Assembly (NCBI GenBank): GCA_040398845.1
Contig: JBBATH010000012.1
Span: forward strand, 1 to 64,000
Source of the DNA: WLND01 sp040398845
GTDB lineage: Bacteria > Actinomycetota > Actinomycetes > S36-B12
Direction of reading: 5' to 3'
DNA: 64,000 nt
Part shown: piece by piece, positions 7,281 through 15,629 of the stretch
Layout of the letters: the number at the start of each line of letters is the position of its first letter
Numbering within the stretch: the first letter of the stretch is position 1
Notes under the pieces: model-generated
The model's database searches: none
Seen by the model: the letters and a program-made list of their open reading frames with translations, nothing else
What the model was told of the DNA's origin: nothing
Position numbers and translations under genes: made by a program

Positions 7281-8537
7281 GTGACCGACCCCACGATCAG
7301 CCTGGATACCAACCGCCTGCTCGCCGACCTCGACACTCTCCTGTCCATGCCATCCCTCGGTGGATCGGCAGCAGAAGTCGACATTCAGCGTCACCTCGCC
7401 AAGGAATGGCGGTCAGAAGGCCTTCGCGTCGACGAATGGAACATCGACCTCGAACAGCTCACCGCCGACCAGTCGTTCCCCGGAATGGAGGTCGCCCGAA
7501 CACACGCCGTCGGGGTCACCGCCACTCTTGCCGGCACCGGCGGCGGCCAAACGTTGCTCATCAACGGTCACACCGATGTCGTACCCCCCGGCGATCGGGG
7601 AGCATGGTCCGCCGACCCGTTCACTCCACGCCTCGAGCAACGCGTTGGTGTCGACGTCATCGTCGGACGTGGCGCGTGTGACATGAAGGCGGGCCTCGTC
7701 GCCGGCTGGGCCGCGGTCCGCGCCATCGCTGCCAGCGGCATCCGCCTTCGTGGTGACGTCATCATCGCGCCGGTCGTCGGCGAGGAGGACGGCGGACTCG
7801 GGACCTTCGCCCTCCTTCGGCACGGAGTCAGCGCCGATATGTGCATTGTTCCTGAGCCCACGAGCCTCGACCTCATTCCCGCCAACGGAGGCGCACTCAC
7901 CTTCCGGCTCATCGTCCGCGGCGCTGCCACCCATGCATCCCGCCGCACCGAGGGGGTGAGCGCGATCGAGAAGTTCATCCCGGTCATGCAGGCGATCGAG
8001 GTCTACGAGGCCGAACGAAACTCCGAGGTCGACCCACTCATGGCGCGCTGGCCGCTCGCCTACCCGATTTCGATCGGAACGGTCCACGCGGGCGACTGGG
8101 CCTCCACCGTCCCAGACCTCCTCACCGCAGAGGGCCGCCTCGGCGTCGCCCTCGACGAAAACATCGACGACGCCCGGTCGCGACTCGAGCAGGCCGTCGC
8201 CGCCGCCTGCTCACGTGATCCTTGGCTGCGTGACCACCCGGTCGAGGTGCAGTGGTGGGGCGGGCAGTTCGCGTCCGGCCGGACTGACCTCGCCCATCCC
8301 GTCATCACCGAACTCGGGGACATCCACCGCGAACTCACCGGCGCAGACCCGCTCATCTACGGCGGCCCCTACGGATCAGACCTGCGTCTCCTGAGCGGCC
8401 TCGGCGCAATCCCCACGGTGCAGTACGGACCGGGCGACGCCGCCCGCGCCCACGCGCCCGACGAGTACGTGCCCGTCGACGAGGTCATCACCTGCGCAAG
8501 AGCCCTCACTGCCATGATCCTGCGCACCTGCGCCTGA
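7281..8537 (+). CDS. M20-family metallopeptidase (ArgE/DapE-like deacylase)
   Basis: 418 residues. Metal-site motifs of the family are intact: LLINGHTDVVPPGD, GRGACDMKAGL, the catalytic pair in VVGEEDGG, and GPGDAARAHAPDEYVPVDE carrying the last His. Between them RGAATHASRRTEG begins the dimerisation (lid) domain. It should hydrolyse an N-acyl-amino acid or dipeptide with a di-zinc centre; ArgE, DapE and related amidohydrolases cannot be told apart here. The GTG at 7281 gives a family-typical N-terminus; an in-frame ATG at 7251 would add ten residues and is possible. The frame is open still further upstream, but that part covers the promoter and antisense of the neighbouring gene. It stands alone on the plus strand. 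Confidence 0.88.
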   Translation: MTDPTISLDTNRLLADLDTLLSMPSLGGSAAEVDIQRHLAKEWRSEGLRVDEWNIDLEQLTADQSFPGMEVARTHAVGVTATLAGTGGGQTLLINGHTDVVPPGDRGAWSADPFTPRLEQRVGVDVIVGRGACDMKAGLVAGWAAVRAIAASGIRLRGDVIIAPVVGEEDGGLGTFALLRHGVSADMCIVPEPTSLDLIPANGGALTFRLIVRGAATHASRRTEGVSAIEKFIPVMQAIEVYEAERNSEVDPLMARWPLAYPISIGTVHAGDWASTVPDLLTAEGRLGVALDENIDDARSRLEQAVAAACSRDPWLRDHPVEVQWWGGQFASGRTDLAHPVITELGDIHRELTGADPLIYGGPYGSDLRLLSGLGAIPTVQYGPGDAARAHAPDEYVPVDEVITCARALTAMILRTCA

Positions 8538-8605
8538 GGCGTCTACCCCAACTCCCCTGTGCATTGCAAGATGCTGTCCACAGGCTCGGTAGGCCACCAT
8601 CAACC

Positions 8606-9616
8606 ATGACCACGAACCCCAGCCTCGCCGAGCACGCTCCCGGTATCGAACGGCCCGAACTTCGTCGCGACTGTCCCCTCGTCTGGCGTGGCATCGACCG
8701 AGTCCAATTCGGCGCTGGCGAGGATGCGCCGCTCCTTGATCGCATGACCCCCGGGTTGGCCCGTTGGCTCATCCGGCTCGACGGCCTGCGAACCTGGGAG
8801 CAGATCGACGCTGAGTTCATCTCAGCCGAGCAAGCCGCACGACCTCATGGGGACGAGCCCTCCGCGGTGACGTACGACGAGGCATGCCGAGCCCTGCGAG
8901 TTGCCACACGCGCCGGCGCACTCGACGATGCGGCTGCAATGCCGAACCACTGGCGCTGGCTGGCCCTCGTCGACCGCGAGAAGGCCTGGTCAGATCGCGC
9001 CGCGGCTGCCCTGACCCTCCGAGACTCACTGCAGGCAAATGACCTGATGGACCGCCGGAATGCGCTCCTCGTCAGCGTCGTCGGAACCGGGCCCCTCGCC
9101 CAAGAGATCGCGTCCGCAGTAGCCCTGAGCGGACTCAGCCTCGTTCCACAAGTCGCCACGTCCGCCGATATTCACGTGCTGGCCGACAGCAGCCATCCCA
9201 GGATCGTCGACGACATCGACACCCCAGCCCACGAGCATCCCCACCTCGCCACCGGCCTCTACGGAAACACCGGGATCGTCGGCCCACTCGTTGTCCCCGG
9301 GTCAACCGCCTGCCTGCGCTGCAGCCACCTTCACGCCGGTGACGCAGACCCTCACTGGCCCGCAGTCTCACTGCAGATCGCCAGCGCCACCAAGCGGCTG
9401 CCCGTCCAGCCACGCGACCGGCTCCTCACCCGCCTGGTCGCGACATCGGCAGCCCTGCTCATCCGGCAGTGGGCCGATGACCCAACCGATGTCGAGCGCT
9501 GGGCCAACCTCGCAATCGAGATCCGACTCCCCGCCGGGGAGCAGCGCCGGGTGCCGCGGCCCCCTCATCCGCTCTGCGGGTGCCGCTGGCCGGACGCAGG
9601 CCGAGCGGCGTCATGA
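8606..9616 (+). CDS. orphan E1-like (ThiF-fold/TOMM docking-type) protein
   Basis: 336 residues resembling actinobacterial homologues of the leader-binding cyclodehydratase partner of TOMM (thiazole/oxazole peptide) systems. The N-terminal half looks like a winged-helix leader-binding domain (LDRMTPGLARWLIRLDGLRTWEQID), the middle has a Rossmann-like start (LLVSVVGTGPLAQEIASAVALSG), and two Cys pairs (CLRCSHLHAGDADPHWP and CGCRWP near the C-terminus) form the usual structural zinc site. No YcaO, dehydrogenase or precursor gene is near, so a peptide-modification role here is doubtful. It precedes the ABC1 kinase gene by 21 bases, and the pair is conserved in mycobacteria (Rv3196-Rv3197, from memory), suggesting a shared housekeeping role. 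The start is ATG. Confidence 0.72.
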   Translation: MTTNPSLAEHAPGIERPELRRDCPLVWRGIDRVQFGAGEDAPLLDRMTPGLARWLIRLDGLRTWEQIDAEFISAEQAARPHGDEPSAVTYDEACRALRVATRAGALDDAAAMPNHWRWLALVDREKAWSDRAAAALTLRDSLQANDLMDRRNALLVSVVGTGPLAQEIASAVALSGLSLVPQVATSADIHVLADSSHPRIVDDIDTPAHEHPHLATGLYGNTGIVGPLVVPGSTACLRCSHLHAGDADPHWPAVSLQIASATKRLPVQPRDRLLTRLVATSAALLIRQWADDPTDVERWANLAIEIRLPAGEQRRVPRPPHPLCGCRWPDAGRAAS

Positions 9617-9637
9617 CAAACACGGAAGAATAGAAAG

Positions 9638-10954
9638 GTGGTTGATCTCCCGCGCAATGCCCTCACCCGTGGCGTCAAGATGGCCGCCCTCCCGGTCTCG
9701 TACGCCGGCCGGACCGCCCTCGGCTTCGGCAAGCGAGTCGGCGGTAAGTCTGCCGAGGCCGTGACCGCCGAACTTCAGCAGCGCACTGCTGAGCAGATGT
9801 TCAAGGTGCTCGGCGAGCTCAAGGGCGGCGCCATGAAGGTTGGACAGGCGCTCAGTGTCTTCGAGGCGGCTCTGCCCGAGGAGTTCGCCGCCCCCTACCG
9901 AGCCACCCTCACCAAACTGCAGGACGCTGCCCCTCCCCTCGCAGCCTCAAGCATTCACAAGATCCTCAGCGAGGAGCTCGGCGCGGATTGGCGGTCCAGA
10001 TTCGCTGAGTTCAACGATGTTCCAGCGGCAGCCGCGTCCATCGGACAAGTCCACAAGGCAACATGGCACGATGGACGGGTCGTCGCCGTCAAGGTCCAAT
10101 ACCCGGGCGCCGACAAGGCCCTCATGGCCGACCTCAACCAACTCGCCCGAATGGGCAAGATGTTTGCCGCCTGGATTCCCGGTATCGAGATCAAGCCACT
10201 CATCGACGAACTGCGTGACCGTGTCGCCGAGGAACTCGACTACCTTCGCGAGTCGCAGAACCAACGGACCTACGCGATTGCCTTCGAGGGTGACCCTGAC
10301 TTCCTCATTCCGCATGTCCTCGCCGCAGCGCCGCACGTCATCATCACCGAGTGGGTCGATGGCACCCCACTGTCAGTGATCATCAATGAAGGAACTCAGG
10401 AGCAACGGGATCTCGCCGGGACCCTCCTCGAGCGGTTCCTCCTGTGCGGTCCGGCGCGAGCCGGTCTCTTGCACGCCGATCCGCATCCCGGCAACTTCCG
10501 CATGACGCCCGACGGACGCCTGTGCGTTCTCGACTTCGGCGCGGTGGCACACCTGCCCGATGGCCTCCCCCTCGCCATGGGCACCCTGCTGCGCCTCGCC
10601 CAGTCGGGCGACGCTGACACCGTGCTCGAAGGCCTGCGCAACGAGGACTTCGTCCGTCCGCACATCGAGATCGACCCCGGGCAGGTCCTGTCCTACCTCG
10701 ACCCCTTCGTCGAACCAGCACGGCAAGAGACCTTCACGTTCTCCCGCGACTGGATGCGCGGCCAGTTCACCCGGCTCAACGACATCCGCAACCCCGATTT
10801 CACCGTCGGGCTCAAGCTGAACCTGCCGCCCTCCTATGCCCTCATTCACCGAGTCTGGCTCGGCACGATTGGCGTGCTGTGCCAGCTAGGAGCCACCGTG
10901 CCGATGCGATCCGAACTCGAGCAATGGGCCCCGGGATTCGTCGAACGTCGGTAG
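9638..10954 (+). CDS. ABC1/AarF (UbiB-like) atypical protein kinase
   Basis: 438 residues. UbiB-family motifs are all visible: the KxGQ motif in GAMKVGQALSVF, the Ala-rich nucleotide loop in AAAASIGQVHKA, catalytic Lys in VAVKVQYPG, EELDYLRE, LLHADPHPGNF and the metal-binding LDFGAVAHL. Family members are ATP-binding proteins linked to isoprenoid-quinone or lipid metabolism; substrates in actinobacteria are unsettled. The GTG start lies 21 bases after the E1-like gene, so the two probably form one transcript. In mycobacteria this gene is followed by whiB7 and uvrD2; here only 21 bases separate it from the convergent uvrD2, so whiB7 is absent at this site. Confidence 0.93.
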   Translation: MVDLPRNALTRGVKMAALPVSYAGRTALGFGKRVGGKSAEAVTAELQQRTAEQMFKVLGELKGGAMKVGQALSVFEAALPEEFAAPYRATLTKLQDAAPPLAASSIHKILSEELGADWRSRFAEFNDVPAAAASIGQVHKATWHDGRVVAVKVQYPGADKALMADLNQLARMGKMFAAWIPGIEIKPLIDELRDRVAEELDYLRESQNQRTYAIAFEGDPDFLIPHVLAAAPHVIITEWVDGTPLSVIINEGTQEQRDLAGTLLERFLLCGPARAGLLHADPHPGNFRMTPDGRLCVLDFGAVAHLPDGLPLAMGTLLRLAQSGDADTVLEGLRNEDFVRPHIEIDPGQVLSYLDPFVEPARQETFTFSRDWMRGQFTRLNDIRNPDFTVGLKLNLPPSYALIHRVWLGTIGVLCQLGATVPMRSELEQWAPGFVERR

Positions 10955-10975
10955 CCACACCAGCCACTCGCAACG

Positions 10976-13051
10976 TCAGGTCACCTTGAGGATTCCAAGC
11001 ACCGCACTGCCGTAGGCCTCGATCTTTGCCGGCCCAACACCGGGAATCTCCTCGAGCTCCTCGAGCGTCGACGGCACTCGCTCAACGATGGCCATAAGGG
11101 TCGCATCGGTGAAGACGAGGTACGCCGGCACCTCGCGAACCTTGGCCTGGCTCAGGCGCCATCGCTTCAATGCCTCCCACCGCTCAATACTGAAGTCACT
11201 CGGGCAGGTTCGACACCGGCCGAGCGTACGTTCGGGCGCTGTAACGAGCCCCTTGCCGCAGACCCGGCACTTTGCGGGGCCCTTGCGACGCTGCTCCGTC
11301 ATTGCCGGTCTCGTCCCGCGGGTGACCGTCGCTCCGAGTGAGCCGCTCAACCCCTTCGGATCACCCGCAACGAGGAACCGACTCGCCGAACGCGAAGACC
11401 TACCCCCCGGCTCCCGTGACCTCGCCCACGACACATGCAGGTTGCGCTTGGCGCGCGTGATGCCGACGTAGAACAACCGGCGCTCCTCATCAACATCGAC
11501 CGGCTCGCTGCTCGATCCCTGGACGTACGGAAGGAGTCGCTCGCTGCAACCAATGATGAATACGGTGTCCCACTCGAGGCCCTTCGCCGAGTGAAGCGAT
11601 GCCAAGGTCACAGCATCAGCCGTTGGCGCATGCTGCGACTCGGATCGCTGGTCAAGTTCGGCAATGAACCCAGCGACGTCCATGCCGGCATGTTCGTCGG
11701 CAAGACCGACAAGAGCGGAAAGCGACTCCCAGCGCTCCCGCACGGCGCCACCGCCCCTTGGCTGTTCTTCGCTCCACCCCGCAGCCCGAAGCACGGTCCT
11801 CACCTCGTCACCGATCGGACCGGTCGCCTCGCCGGCACGCGCAGCACCCCTCAGCCTGGTGATGGCCTCGCGAATCTCCGGACGATCGAAGAAGCGCTCG
11901 GTACCGCGCATGACCACCGGAATCCCCCTCGCCGACATGGCCGCCTCGAGCTCGGCCGATTGCGCGTTGATTCGGAACAACACCGCGATATCGCGGGCCG
12001 ACACGCCGCGGTCGAGGTACCCACGCACCCGTGCCGCCACCTGCTCTGCCTCGTTCACGTCGTCGGTGAATGCCTCGACGGTCGGCGTGCCGCCCTGAGC
12101 AGCGACCGCCTGAAGTCGCAATGTTGCCTTCGTCGGCGCCTGGGCAACGACAGAGTTCGCGAGGTCCACGATCGGACCGCTGCATCGGTAGCAGTTGATC
12201 AGCCGCACCTCGGTGGCACCGGGAAAGGCCTTCGGAAAGTCCAGAAGGTAGGTCGACGTTGCGCCGGTGAAGGAATAGATCGTCTGGCTGACGTCGCCGA
12301 CGACGCACACATCGTCACGATCGCCGCGCCAGAGGTCAAGGAGTCGATGCTGCAGTGGATTGACGTCCTGAAACTCATCGACCGTGAACCAGCGGTAAGC
12401 CTTGCGGACCTCGTCAGCGATGTCCGGCCGCGACTGCAGCGCCCCAACCGTCACGAGCAGTACATCCTCGAAGTCGAGTCTGCCCCGCCGCGTTTTCAGG
12501 TCGTCGTAGGCGGCATAGATGCGCGAAACATCGCGCACCTCGATCGACCAGTCACGCCGTGCCATATGCGCACTGGTGAGGATCTCAGCAGGGGTCAACT
12601 GCGACACCTTCGCCCACTCGATATCGGCGGACAGATCGCGTAGAACCGGTGCACTCACCGATACCCCGCACGATGCTGCCGCCTCGCCGATGAGCCGAAT
12701 CTTGCTCGGCAACAGCTCGGGGAAGGGGTCGCTCGAGAGTCGGGGCCAGAAGTAGCGCAGTTGTCGGAGTGCTGCGGCATGGAAGGTGCGCACGGCCACA
12801 TCGGTGACGCCCAGGGTTCGCAGCCGCGACCGCATCTCACCCGCAGCCCGCGCGGTGAACGTCACCGCAAGGGACCGCCTTGCCTCGTGCTCACCCGTCG
12901 CTACCGCGTGGGCGATCCGATGGGTGATTGCCCGGGTCTTCCCCGTCCCTGCACCCGCCAGTACGACGACCGGGCCGGTGAGCGCGGTGGCCACCGCCCG
13001 TTGCTCATCGTCGAGTTGCTCGAGAATCACCTCGGCCGAAGGGATCGTCAC
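10976..13051 (-). CDS. uvrD2: ATP-dependent DNA helicase UvrD2
   Basis: 691 residues, superfamily 1A helicase. Walker A is GAGTGKT (33-39); motif II reads DEFQDVNP instead of the usual DExxD spacing seen in other UvrD proteins; later motifs include VVGDVSQTIYSF and LASLHSAKGLEWDTVFI. After the helicase core come a tetracysteine zinc site (CRVCGKG then RCRTC) and a C-terminal HRDC domain ending EEIPGVGPAKIEAYGSAVL, the architecture that distinguishes mycobacterial UvrD2 from UvrD1/PcrA. It unwinds 3'-tailed DNA; in M. tuberculosis it is essential. The GTG start is divergent from the mycoredoxin gene with only 24 bases between, so promoters must overlap. Confidence 0.95.
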   Translation of the reverse strand: MTIPSAEVILEQLDDEQRAVATALTGPVVVLAGAGTGKTRAITHRIAHAVATGEHEARRSLAVTFTARAAGEMRSRLRTLGVTDVAVRTFHAAALRQLRYFWPRLSSDPFPELLPSKIRLIGEAAASCGVSVSAPVLRDLSADIEWAKVSQLTPAEILTSAHMARRDWSIEVRDVSRIYAAYDDLKTRRGRLDFEDVLLVTVGALQSRPDIADEVRKAYRWFTVDEFQDVNPLQHRLLDLWRGDRDDVCVVGDVSQTIYSFTGATSTYLLDFPKAFPGATEVRLINCYRCSGPIVDLANSVVAQAPTKATLRLQAVAAQGGTPTVEAFTDDVNEAEQVAARVRGYLDRGVSARDIAVLFRINAQSAELEAAMSARGIPVVMRGTERFFDRPEIREAITRLRGAARAGEATGPIGDEVRTVLRAAGWSEEQPRGGGAVRERWESLSALVGLADEHAGMDVAGFIAELDQRSESQHAPTADAVTLASLHSAKGLEWDTVFIIGCSERLLPYVQGSSSEPVDVDEERRLFYVGITRAKRNLHVSWARSREPGGRSSRSASRFLVAGDPKGLSGSLGATVTRGTRPAMTEQRRKGPAKCRVCGKGLVTAPERTLGRCRTCPSDFSIERWEALKRWRLSQAKVREVPAYLVFTDATLMAIVERVPSTLEELEEIPGVGPAKIEAYGSAVLGILKVT

Positions 13052-13075
13052 TGGGGCACGGTAGCGTCAACGCCC

Positions 13076-13309
13076 ATGAAGATGTACACGACCGTGTGGT
13101 GCGGCTACTGCCAGCGACTGAAGGCGCAGATGACCCGCGAGGGCATTGCCTTCGAGGAGATAGATATCGAGCACGATCCCGAGGCCGCCGCCCTTGTCGA
13201 GGCCGTCAACGGAGGGAACCAAACCGTGCCGACCCTCGTGTTCGACGATGGCAGCGCGGCCACCAACCCTTCGATCGGTCAGGTGAAAGCCAAGCTCGGC
13301 CTCACCTGA
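13076..13309 (+). CDS. mycoredoxin/glutaredoxin-like protein
   Basis: 77 residues with a glutaredoxin fold and redox motif WCGYC (Cys9, Cys12), a cis-Pro in QTVPTLVFDDG and a C-terminal helix. Actinobacterial members such as mycoredoxin-1 reduce mixed disulfides with mycothiol; that specificity is inferred from lineage and from the conserved position beside uvrD2 and nudC. The ATG gives a full-length fold; a second ATG two codons on is possible. Confidence 0.9.
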   Translation: MKMYTTVWCGYCQRLKAQMTREGIAFEEIDIEHDPEAAALVEAVNGGNQTVPTLVFDDGSAATNPSIGQVKAKLGLT

Positions 13310-13330
13310 CCGCTCAATCGTCAATTGGCG

Positions 13331-14284
13331 TCACCACTCGCCGGGCAGCGCCTCTCCATGCCTACCATCCGCGTTGTACCAACGCTCGATGAGCTTGCGT
13401 GAAATTGACACGGGCGAGGGCAGCGTCACCTCCCCGCTCTCGCACGCTGCAAGCAGCTCCGCCCGCGAATACCACTGCGCTTCGGCGATCTCCTCGCCAT
13501 CCACCTTGATCTCCGTCTGGGAGGCCCGCGCCTGGTAGCCGAGCATGAGGGAGCAGGGGAATGGCCACGGCTGGCTCCCTAGGTACTCGACGTCGTCGGG
13601 CTCAGGACCGATCACCACACCCGTTTCCTCCGTCAATTCCCTGCGAACCGCAGCCTCCGCCGACTCACCAGCTTCGACGAATCCCGCAAATGTCGACATT
13701 CGCCCTACCGGCCAGTTCACGTGTCGGCCGAGCAGCGCTCGGTCATCTTCATCGCGCACGAGAACAATCACGGCAGGGTCCGTCCGCGGAAAGTGCTCGA
13801 TGCCGTCGGCCTCGCAGCCTAGGGACCAACCGGCATTTCGAATCACGAGCGCGCTTCCGCACGCCGAGCACCAGCGCGTACGCGCCCGCCAGTTGTCAAG
13901 TGCTACGGCAGTCACCGTCAGGCCCGCCTCAAGATCCGAAAGTCCGCCACCAATGGTTCGCAATGACGACCATTTGATGTCTGTCGGCAGCGACACATGC
14001 TCACGTCCCACCGGATGCGCAGCAAAATAGGCGCGATCATCGGCGCCGAGACCGAGAAATGACAGCCCTGACGGGTCATCGAGTTCCGTGACCGGCGTGA
14101 GATGAAGGGCCGGTGCTCCCGTACCTAACGCGACCGCGGTCGCGCTGCCTTCGACCCAGACGACGAGCGAGCGAGGGTCGGCCGTGCGCGAGCGTTGCCA
14201 ATCTGCGTCGGCACGCAGGTGCGCCGCGCGCTCAATTGCCGCACGTGACAGGAGGAGGTCATCAAGGAGCCGGGGGTTCGTCAC
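13331..14284 (-). CDS. nudC: NAD(+) diphosphatase / NAD-capped RNA decapping NUDIX enzyme NudC
   Basis: 317 residues. The C-terminal NUDIX box reads GFVEAGESAEAAVRREL then TEETG, and it is followed by the NudC-specific SQPWPFPCSLMLGY. A zinc-binding element is partly visible (WCSACGSALV and LGC before EADGIEHFPR), where the usual fourth Cys position is not obvious. NudC hydrolyses NADH/NAD+ to NMN and AMP and removes NAD caps from RNA. The GTG start (VTNPRLLDD) is the first sensible one; the open frame upstream reads through the divergent acyltransferase gene. It is convergent with the mycoredoxin gene. Confidence 0.92.
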   Translation of the reverse strand: MTNPRLLDDLLLSRAAIERAAHLRADADWQRSRTADPRSLVVWVEGSATAVALGTGAPALHLTPVTELDDPSGLSFLGLGADDRAYFAAHPVGREHVSLPTDIKWSSLRTIGGGLSDLEAGLTVTAVALDNWRARTRWCSACGSALVIRNAGWSLGCEADGIEHFPRTDPAVIVLVRDEDDRALLGRHVNWPVGRMSTFAGFVEAGESAEAAVRRELTEETGVVIGPEPDDVEYLGSQPWPFPCSLMLGYQARASQTEIKVDGEEIAEAQWYSRAELLAACESGEVTLPSPVSISRKLIERWYNADGRHGEALPGEW

Positions 14285-14317
14285 ATGGCAAGAGTAATTG
14301 CGTGACACGATGCCCAC

Positions 14318-15589
14318 GTGAACGTGTTCATTCGGCAGTTGACCGGAGTCCGATTCGTTGCAGCGGCCTGGGTGCTTCTCTACCACCTGCAAGGCCCCCT
14401 CGACAGGGTCGGGCTCCTCGACATTCCTGTCCTGCCCGACGTCCTCAACGTCGGGCGCCTCGGCGTGGACCTGTTCTTCGCACTTTCCGGATTCATCCTC
14501 ACCCACACCTACCTGAGCCGCATGGGGCAGCGCGCACGTCTCCGCGAGACCCTGAATTTCTGGTGGCTGCGTCTCGCGCGCGTCTACCCCGTCCATCTCG
14601 TGATGCTCGTCGTCGCCGGTCTCGCACTGTTCGCCCAAGCCAAGGTCACTGGCGACGCACTCGATCGAGACTGGCTGAATCCGCTGGACTTCATCCGCAA
14701 CCTCCTCCTCATTCAGGAGTGGGGGCCCCAGCCGCAGCGGGGCTGGAACTTTGTGGCGTGGTCGCTCTCCATGGAGTGGCTGGCCTATCTCATCTTCCCG
14801 ATCCTCATCCTGGTGATCTGGCGCTGCAATAAGCGACTTGGCCTGCCTGTGCTCATCGCCTTGTGGGTCGCCTGCATCGCTCCGCTCATCGGCTATGGCC
14901 TGTCGCGAACTGATTCGTATTACACAGACAACTGGGGTTCAACGATCCGAATCCTCACCGAGTTCACCGCCGGTGCCGTGACCTACCTCATCATTCGACG
15001 CCTGCTTCCCGAAGGCTCCGACGATCCGAGTCGACGCACACTTCAAGCGGCCAATGCCCTCTCCTGGCTGCTCCCCCTCGCCGTCATATCGGGCGCGGTA
15101 CTTCTCGCACACCTCGCGATCGCCCAACCACCTGTCAACCTGAATGCATCGGGTGACGCGGAGCCGCTGCCCCCCTACTTCCACCTGCTCCTCGTGCCGT
15201 TCCTCATCGCCTGGCTCGGGGCGCTCGCCCTCGCCCGCGGCCGGGTGTCACGCGGCCTCGCCACGAAGACCCTCGTCCTCGGCGGCTTCATCTCGTACTC
15301 CCTATACATGACCCACCTTGTGGTATTCGGGCTCTGGCGAGCCGCCATGCGCGCCGCCGGCATCGATGGTGGATTCCTCTACGCCGCGGGGCTCCTCCTG
15401 CTCGTCGCTGGTGCCCTCGTGGTTGCCTGGCTCATGTGGCGATTCGTCGAGGAGCCGGCGCGCGAATGGATGCGCGGTCTCGCAGGGGTCCGACGAACGC
15501 CGACAGAGGAGGCCGGCGAGGCTATCGCCGAGCGCAGCGGGAGCGGTCCAGACCCGGTCACTCTGCCAAGCACATCCCCATCGCCCTAG
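14318..15589 (+). CDS. acyltransferase 3 family (OafA-like) membrane protein
   Basis: 423 residues with about ten transmembrane segments. The N-terminus RQLTGVRFVAAAWVLLYH holds the conserved Arg and His of acyltransferase-3 proteins; FFALSGFILTHTYL and RLARVYPVHL are further family motifs. Members transfer acetyl or other acyl groups from the cytoplasm to envelope sugars or lipids. A short hydrophilic tail with EPAREWMR follows the last helix. The start is GTG, divergent from nudC with a 33-base spacer. The acceptor is unknown. Confidence 0.88.
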   Translation: MNVFIRQLTGVRFVAAAWVLLYHLQGPLDRVGLLDIPVLPDVLNVGRLGVDLFFALSGFILTHTYLSRMGQRARLRETLNFWWLRLARVYPVHLVMLVVAGLALFAQAKVTGDALDRDWLNPLDFIRNLLLIQEWGPQPQRGWNFVAWSLSMEWLAYLIFPILILVIWRCNKRLGLPVLIALWVACIAPLIGYGLSRTDSYYTDNWGSTIRILTEFTAGAVTYLIIRRLLPEGSDDPSRRTLQAANALSWLLPLAVISGAVLLAHLAIAQPPVNLNASGDAEPLPPYFHLLLVPFLIAWLGALALARGRVSRGLATKTLVLGGFISYSLYMTHLVVFGLWRAAMRAAGIDGGFLYAAGLLLLVAGALVVAWLMWRFVEEPAREWMRGLAGVRRTPTEEAGEAIAERSGSGPDPVTLPSTSPSP

Positions 15590-15629
15590 TCCAGAGCCCT
15601 TCACGGCATCGTGCACAACACCCAAAACC

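Noticed and set aside
11435..12643. A 402-codon plus-strand frame opposite uvrD2
   Set aside because: Antisense shadow with no start signal and no family pattern.
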